A stretch of 22,987 nt of DNA, taken from QHBQ01 sp038230695 (lineage in GTDB: Bacteria; Chloroflexota; Chloroflexia; QHBQ01). Within the stretch, counting starts at the first letter, position 1; every line of letters starts with the position of its first letter. The position numbers and the translations under genes are program-made. The stretch lies in assembly GCA_038230695.1 (NCBI GenBank), contig JBBRMT010000045.1, positions 1 to 22,987 on the forward strand, given 5' to 3'. This document shows positions 20,830 to 22,987 of this stretch, piece after piece. Under the pieces are notes generated by a model. It was not told the origin of the DNA and made no database searches. It saw nothing but the letters and a program-made list of their open reading frames with translations.

Positions 20830-21258
20830 ATGAGAGAAAAAACCACCAACCGCAACCGCCCTAGCGTCTGCTGCACCGTCGCCGATGCTGGCAGCCTCGA
20901 TGCTTCTACGCTGGCCCGTTATGCCGCGCTACTTAACGCACTGGCCGACCCTACGCGGCTCGGCATCATCAACCTGCTGGCGAACAACGATGAGCCGGTC
21001 TGCGTCTGCGACATTACCGCCCAGTTCGACAAGGGGCAACCGACTATCTCCCACCACCTCAGCATCCTGCGCGAAGCGGGGCTGGTGCATGGCACCCGCG
21101 AGGGCATCTGGTCATTCTTCACCCTCGACCGTGAGCGGCTGGCGGAGTTGCAAGCAATGCTGGCTGAGGTATACCACCCGCTGCGCGGTCAACCTCTACC
21201 CCTGATCAGCAGGTCAGCAAAGCTGGCGGCGATCCAAAGCGCGGACCGCCCGGCTTGA
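20830..21258 (+). CDS. arsR: ArsR-family arsenite-responsive repressor
   Basis: 142 residues. Winged-helix repressor released from DNA by As(III). PVCVCDI (57-61) carries the Cys58-x-Cys60 sensor pair of the ELCVCDL motif; Cys14-Cys15 near the N-terminus may add a third ligand. The recognition helix is around 70-90 (GQPTISHHLSILREAGLV). The ATG at 20830 is six bases after the -10 hexamer, so the message is leaderless; the frame extends to 20761 but that part is promoter DNA. Followed 57 bp later by arsM. Likely autoregulated through the motif over its own -35. Confidence 0.94.
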   Translation: MREKTTNRNRPSVCCTVADAGSLDASTLARYAALLNALADPTRLGIINLLANNDEPVCVCDITAQFDKGQPTISHHLSILREAGLVHGTREGIWSFFTLDRERLAELQAMLAEVYHPLRGQPLPLISRSAKLAAIQSADRPA

Positions 21259-21270
21259 GGCATTGCCTCA
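21256..21270 (+). repeat. Small hairpin after arsR
   Basis: TGAGGCA-T-TGCCTCA, starting with the arsR stop codon. No T-run follows, so it may stabilise or partially separate the arsR and arsM messages. Confidence 0.45.
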
Positions 21271-21280
21271 GCACACAAAC

Positions 21281-21296
21281 ATCGAAAATCGTCAAT
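21281..21296 (+). promoter_or_regulatory. Operator-like motif upstream of arsM
   Basis: ATCGAA-AATCG-TCAAT, identical at its 11 fixed bases to the three copies at 22599, 22634 and 22669. No strong promoter hexamers surround it. Confidence 0.6.
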
Positions 21297-21315
21297 CTAA
21301 TGGGAGGATTAGCAC

Positions 21316-22119
21316 ATGGATACCCTGACGCAAGAAGAGATCAAGGCTATGGTTAGGAAGAACTACGGCGCGGCGGCTAACTCGGACACGGCCAATTCGT
21401 GCTGTGGCATAGATGATTGCTGCGGCGATGGGTCCGCTCCCCTCGAACTGGTATCACTACAGATGGGCTACAGCAAGGAGCAGATCGCCGCCGTTCCAGA
21501 GGGCGCGAACCTGGGCCTCGGTTGTGGCAACCCGGCGGCGATTGCCGCGCTCAAGCCTGGTGAGGTGATACTTGATCTCGGTAGCGGCGCGGGCTTTGAC
21601 TGCTTCCTTGCCGCACCCCAGGTAGGCGAACAGGGACACGTCATCGGCGTAGATATGACCACGGAGATGGTCAGCAAGGCAAGGGCGAACGTGGCGAAGA
21701 CGGGATACCGCAACGTCGAGTTTCGTCTGGGTGAGATTGAGCATCTGCCAGTGGCCGACAGCAGCGTAAATGTGATCATCTCCAATTGCGTGATCAATCT
21801 GGTGCCGGATAAGGAAGCGGTGTTCCGCGAGGCATATCGGGTGCTACAAGTTGGCGGACGGCTGGCAATCTCCGATGTCGTAGCCACCACTGAGCTACCA
21901 GCAGAGCTACGCGCCGATCCCGCCCTGGTATCTGGTTGTGTAGCGGGCGCGGCAATGATAGACGATATGGCAGCGATGCTCAAAGCCGCAGGTTTCGCCG
22001 ACATTCGTATCGCCCCAAAGGATGAAAGCCGCAACTTCATTCGCGAGTGGGCGCCAGGGCGGCAGGTCGAGGATTATCTGGTCTCGGCCACCATCGAGGC
22101 GGTTAAGCCAGGCAAGTGA
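21316..22119 (+). CDS. arsM: Arsenite S-adenosylmethionine methyltransferase
   Basis: 267 residues. Methylates As(III) stepwise to volatile or less retained forms. Starts with a CC pair (29-30) and a second (35-36), SCCGIDDCC, then the class I methyltransferase core (VILDLGSGAGFDC, 85-96; GVDMTTEMV). Cys70 (GLGCGNP), Cys158 (ISNCVIN) and Cys208 (VSGCVAG) are the three conserved arsenite ligands. Full length. GGGAGG before ATG. arsC starts 13 bp after its stop, so the two are co-transcribed. Expression probably depends on ArsR through the upstream motif. Confidence 0.95.
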   Translation: MDTLTQEEIKAMVRKNYGAAANSDTANSCCGIDDCCGDGSAPLELVSLQMGYSKEQIAAVPEGANLGLGCGNPAAIAALKPGEVILDLGSGAGFDCFLAAPQVGEQGHVIGVDMTTEMVSKARANVAKTGYRNVEFRLGEIEHLPVADSSVNVIISNCVINLVPDKEAVFREAYRVLQVGGRLAISDVVATTELPAELRADPALVSGCVAGAAMIDDMAAMLKAAGFADIRIAPKDESRNFIREWAPGRQVEDYLVSATIEAVKPGK

Positions 22120-22132
22120 AAGGACCGGGACG

Positions 22133-22555
22133 ATGAGCCACCAACCAATCCGCGTGCTGGTGCTTTGCACCGGCAACTCCGCCCGCAGCCAGATGGCCGA
22201 GGGACTATTCCGCGATTTGGGCAACGGTCGGGTTGTGGCACAGAGCGCAGGCACTGTGCCAGCCGCTCACGTCAACCCCTTTGCGCTGCAGGCGATGGCC
22301 GAGCGCGGCCTTGACATCAGCCAGCAGCACCCCAAGCACGTTGACAGCCTGCTAGACCAGACCTTCGACTACGTGATCACCGTCTGCGATAGCGCCCGTG
22401 ATGCCTGCCCCATCTTCCCTGGCAACGTTGCGCGTATCCACTGGGACTTTGCCGATCCTGCTGCCGTAATGGGCAGCGATGCTGCCAGGCTAGCCGCCTT
22501 CCGTGCCACCCGCGACGGTTTGGAGCAGCATATCCGCGCCTTCCTCGCCCTTTGA
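22133..22555 (+). CDS. arsC: Arsenate reductase, thioredoxin-coupled type
   Basis: 140 residues, low-molecular-weight phosphatase fold. Reduces arsenate to arsenite for methylation or export. P-loop LCTGNSARS with nucleophile Cys12 and Arg18 (C-x5-R), and the resolving pair Cys85 and Cys92 (VITVCDSARDACPIFPG), the triad of thioredoxin-linked ArsC. The ATG at 22133 follows AAAGGA; an upstream extension lies inside arsM and is not used. No arsenite exporter (ArsB/Acr3) appears before the window ends, so the visible route is reduce-then-methylate. Confidence 0.95.
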   Translation: MSHQPIRVLVLCTGNSARSQMAEGLFRDLGNGRVVAQSAGTVPAAHVNPFALQAMAERGLDISQQHPKHVDSLLDQTFDYVITVCDSARDACPIFPGNVARIHWDFADPAAVMGSDAARLAAFRATRDGLEQHIRAFLAL

Positions 22556-22559
22556 TCTT

Positions 22560-22586
22560 TGCGCCCGGTAGACAGGGCGCAGTTTT
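22560..22586 (+). terminator. Intrinsic terminator after arsC
   Basis: TGCGCCC-GGTAGACA-GGGCGCA, a 7-bp stem, then GTTTT. It separates arsR-arsM-arsC from the downstream peptide gene, implying that gene has its own promoter. Confidence 0.7.
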
Positions 22587-22594
22587 CGGTGCGA

Positions 22595-22684
22595 ATACAT
22601 CGAAGGCCATCAATGAAACATTGTGCCAGATATATCGAAGGTCATCAATGAAACATTGTGCCAGATACATCGAAACTAATCAAT
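22595..22684 (+). promoter_or_regulatory. Triplicated operator-like repeat
   Basis: Two full 35-bp units (22595-22629, 22630-22664) and a partial third (from 22665). Each contains ATCGAA-N5-TCAAT (22599-22614, 22634-22649, 22669-22684). The units differ only at a few bases (ATACATCG / ATATATCG; GGCC / GGTC). The 35-bp spacing puts successive sites on roughly the same DNA face only approximately (about 3.3 turns). A TTGACA (22694-22699) follows the third copy, giving a promoter with a weak -10 (TACGTA at 22716). Confidence 0.75.
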
Positions 22685-22701
22685 ACTTTATCCTTGACAA
22701 T

Positions 22702-22734
22702 CATCAGTGGCGGCATACGTAGGCTGCCATGATG
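22702..22734 (+). promoter_or_regulatory. Strong imperfect palindrome before the peptide gene
   Basis: CATCA(g)TGGCGGC, loop ATACGTAG, GCTGCCATGATG: a 12-bp stem with one bulged G and one G-U. It lies right after the candidate -35, so it is either a protein-binding palindrome over the promoter or, if transcription begins upstream, a leader hairpin about 22 bases before the ribosome site. No T-run follows. Confidence 0.6.
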
Positions 22735-22772
22735 TGCCAAATATATAGCTTTATAGAAAGGAGGTGAGTGAA

Positions 22773-22850
22773 ATGCGCGTTTATGCGGATAACTGCTGCA
22801 GCGACAACTGCTGCGACGACAACTGCTGTGGCGACAAGCGCTGCTGCTAG
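22773..22850 (+). CDS. Cysteine-rich 25-residue peptide
   Basis: Reads MRVYADNCC, SDNCC, DDNCC, GDKRCC, then TAG: eight cysteines in 25 residues as four Cys-Cys pairs at 8-9, 13-14, 18-19 and 24-25, spaced by Asp/Asn/Ser/Gly. AAAGGAGGTGA (22757-22767), a full-length Shine-Dalgarno, ends five bases before the ATG. The paired cysteines and acidic spacers suggest a metal or arsenite chelator in the cytoplasm; arsM's own N-terminus carries a similar CCGIDDCC. No signal peptide. I know of no named family with this pattern. The operator copies upstream place it in the ArsR regulon. Too short for standard gene callers, so it may be unannotated in relatives. Confidence 0.75.
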   Translation: MRVYADNCCSDNCCDDNCCGDKRCC

Positions 22851-22876
22851 TGCAAACTCAAGGTACATCGTTTGCA
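22851..22876 (+). repeat. Hairpin after the peptide gene
   Basis: TGCAAAC, 12-base loop, GTTTGCA, starting at the base after the stop codon. No T-run, so at most a weak or bidirectional terminator between this gene and the convergent gene, whose stop lies in the loop. Confidence 0.45.
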
Positions 22877-22987
22877 TCGAGAGCTTCTAGTTCTTCACAG
22901 TTGTAATAGGCGCATACTCGCGCCTTCATCTCGGCAATCGTTAGTTTGCGCTGCGGCTCGCTCACCGCCCGCTTACCGTGCGCCCAC
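22858..22987 (-). CDS. C-terminal end of an unidentified gene (cut by the window edge)
   Basis: The last 42 codons are open: WAHGKRAVSEPQRKLT, IAEMKARVCAYYNCEELEAL, DANDVP, then TGA at 22858-22860. Two cysteines (ARVCAYYNC) and many charged residues; soluble. I do not recognise it. The frame continues beyond the edge. It converges on the cysteine-rich peptide gene with seven bases between stops. Confidence 0.6.
   Translation of the reverse strand, partial: WAHGKRAVSEPQRKLTIAEMKARVCAYYNCEELEALDANDVP

Noticed and set aside
22022..22132. Longer N-terminus for the arsenate reductase
   Set aside because: The extension lies inside arsM in another frame; the internal ATG has a ribosome site and gives the normal family length.
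22595..22684. CRISPR-like direct repeats
   Set aside because: Units of 35 bp abut without spacers and contain the ars motif; a regulatory array explains them better.

Overview
The window is about 23 kb of GC-rich (by eye roughly 55-60%) bacterial chromosome, tightly packed and with genes on both strands. It looks like a Chloroflexota genome, probably the Chloroflexia/Roseiflexus-like branch. This is an inference from leaderless -10-N6-ATG starts, LPxTG-like tails, LysM proteins with proline/threonine linkers, a methylmalonyl-CoA epimerase gene, and intergenic spaces full of heptamer microsatellites and GC-rich palindromes. No rRNA, tRNA or species marker is present to confirm it.

Layout. 1-2.1 kb: asparagine synthase (minus), with dispersed GC-rich repeats on both sides. 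2.2-3.4 kb: two LysM-type cell-envelope proteins. 3.5-3.8 kb: a promoter, an 18-codon ORF with a strong ribosome site, a long hairpin and an intrinsic terminator, which together look like a stand-alone small RNA or leader-peptide transcript. 3.75-5.7 kb: a TPR protein and a P-loop kinase (minus) joined across a heptamer repeat. 5.8-7.2 kb: tandem paralogous membrane proteins. 7.2-7.9 kb: a membrane-anchored protein of unknown role. 8.1-11.4 kb: a PvuII-type restriction-modification system whose endonuclease reads in frame from tryptophanase (tnaA), itself downstream of methylmalonyl-CoA epimerase. 11.6-14.2 kb: a small protein, then carbamate kinase and ornithine carbamoyltransferase, separated by a triplicated 42-bp palindromic repeat. 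14.2-15.6 kb: an ECF sigma factor and its membrane anti-sigma factor, which carries an outside PKD domain. 15.8-19.4 kb: a signalling operon (NtrC-type regulator, GAF histidine kinase with a decayed ATPase domain, receiver plus degenerate GGDEF protein). 19.6-20.6 kb: a cupredoxin with an LPTTG tail. 20.8 kb to the end: an arsenic locus.

The arsenic locus is the most interesting part. arsR (leaderless), arsM and arsC are followed by a terminator, then three spaced copies of the motif ATCGAA-N5-TCAAT, a strong imperfect palindrome, and a perfect Shine-Dalgarno sequence in front of a 25-codon ORF. That ORF encodes a peptide with four Cys-Cys pairs. The same motif lies upstream of arsM and, in reverse orientation with one mismatch, across the -35 element of arsR. 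This points to an ArsR regulon that contains a tiny cysteine-rich, probably arsenite-binding, peptide I do not recognise from any described family.

The restriction-modification region is the second highlight. All the catalytic and recognition residues of PvuII are kept. CAGCTG, the PvuII site, occurs only once in the window by my hand scan. The fusion to tryptophanase could be undone by one base in a short homopolymer.
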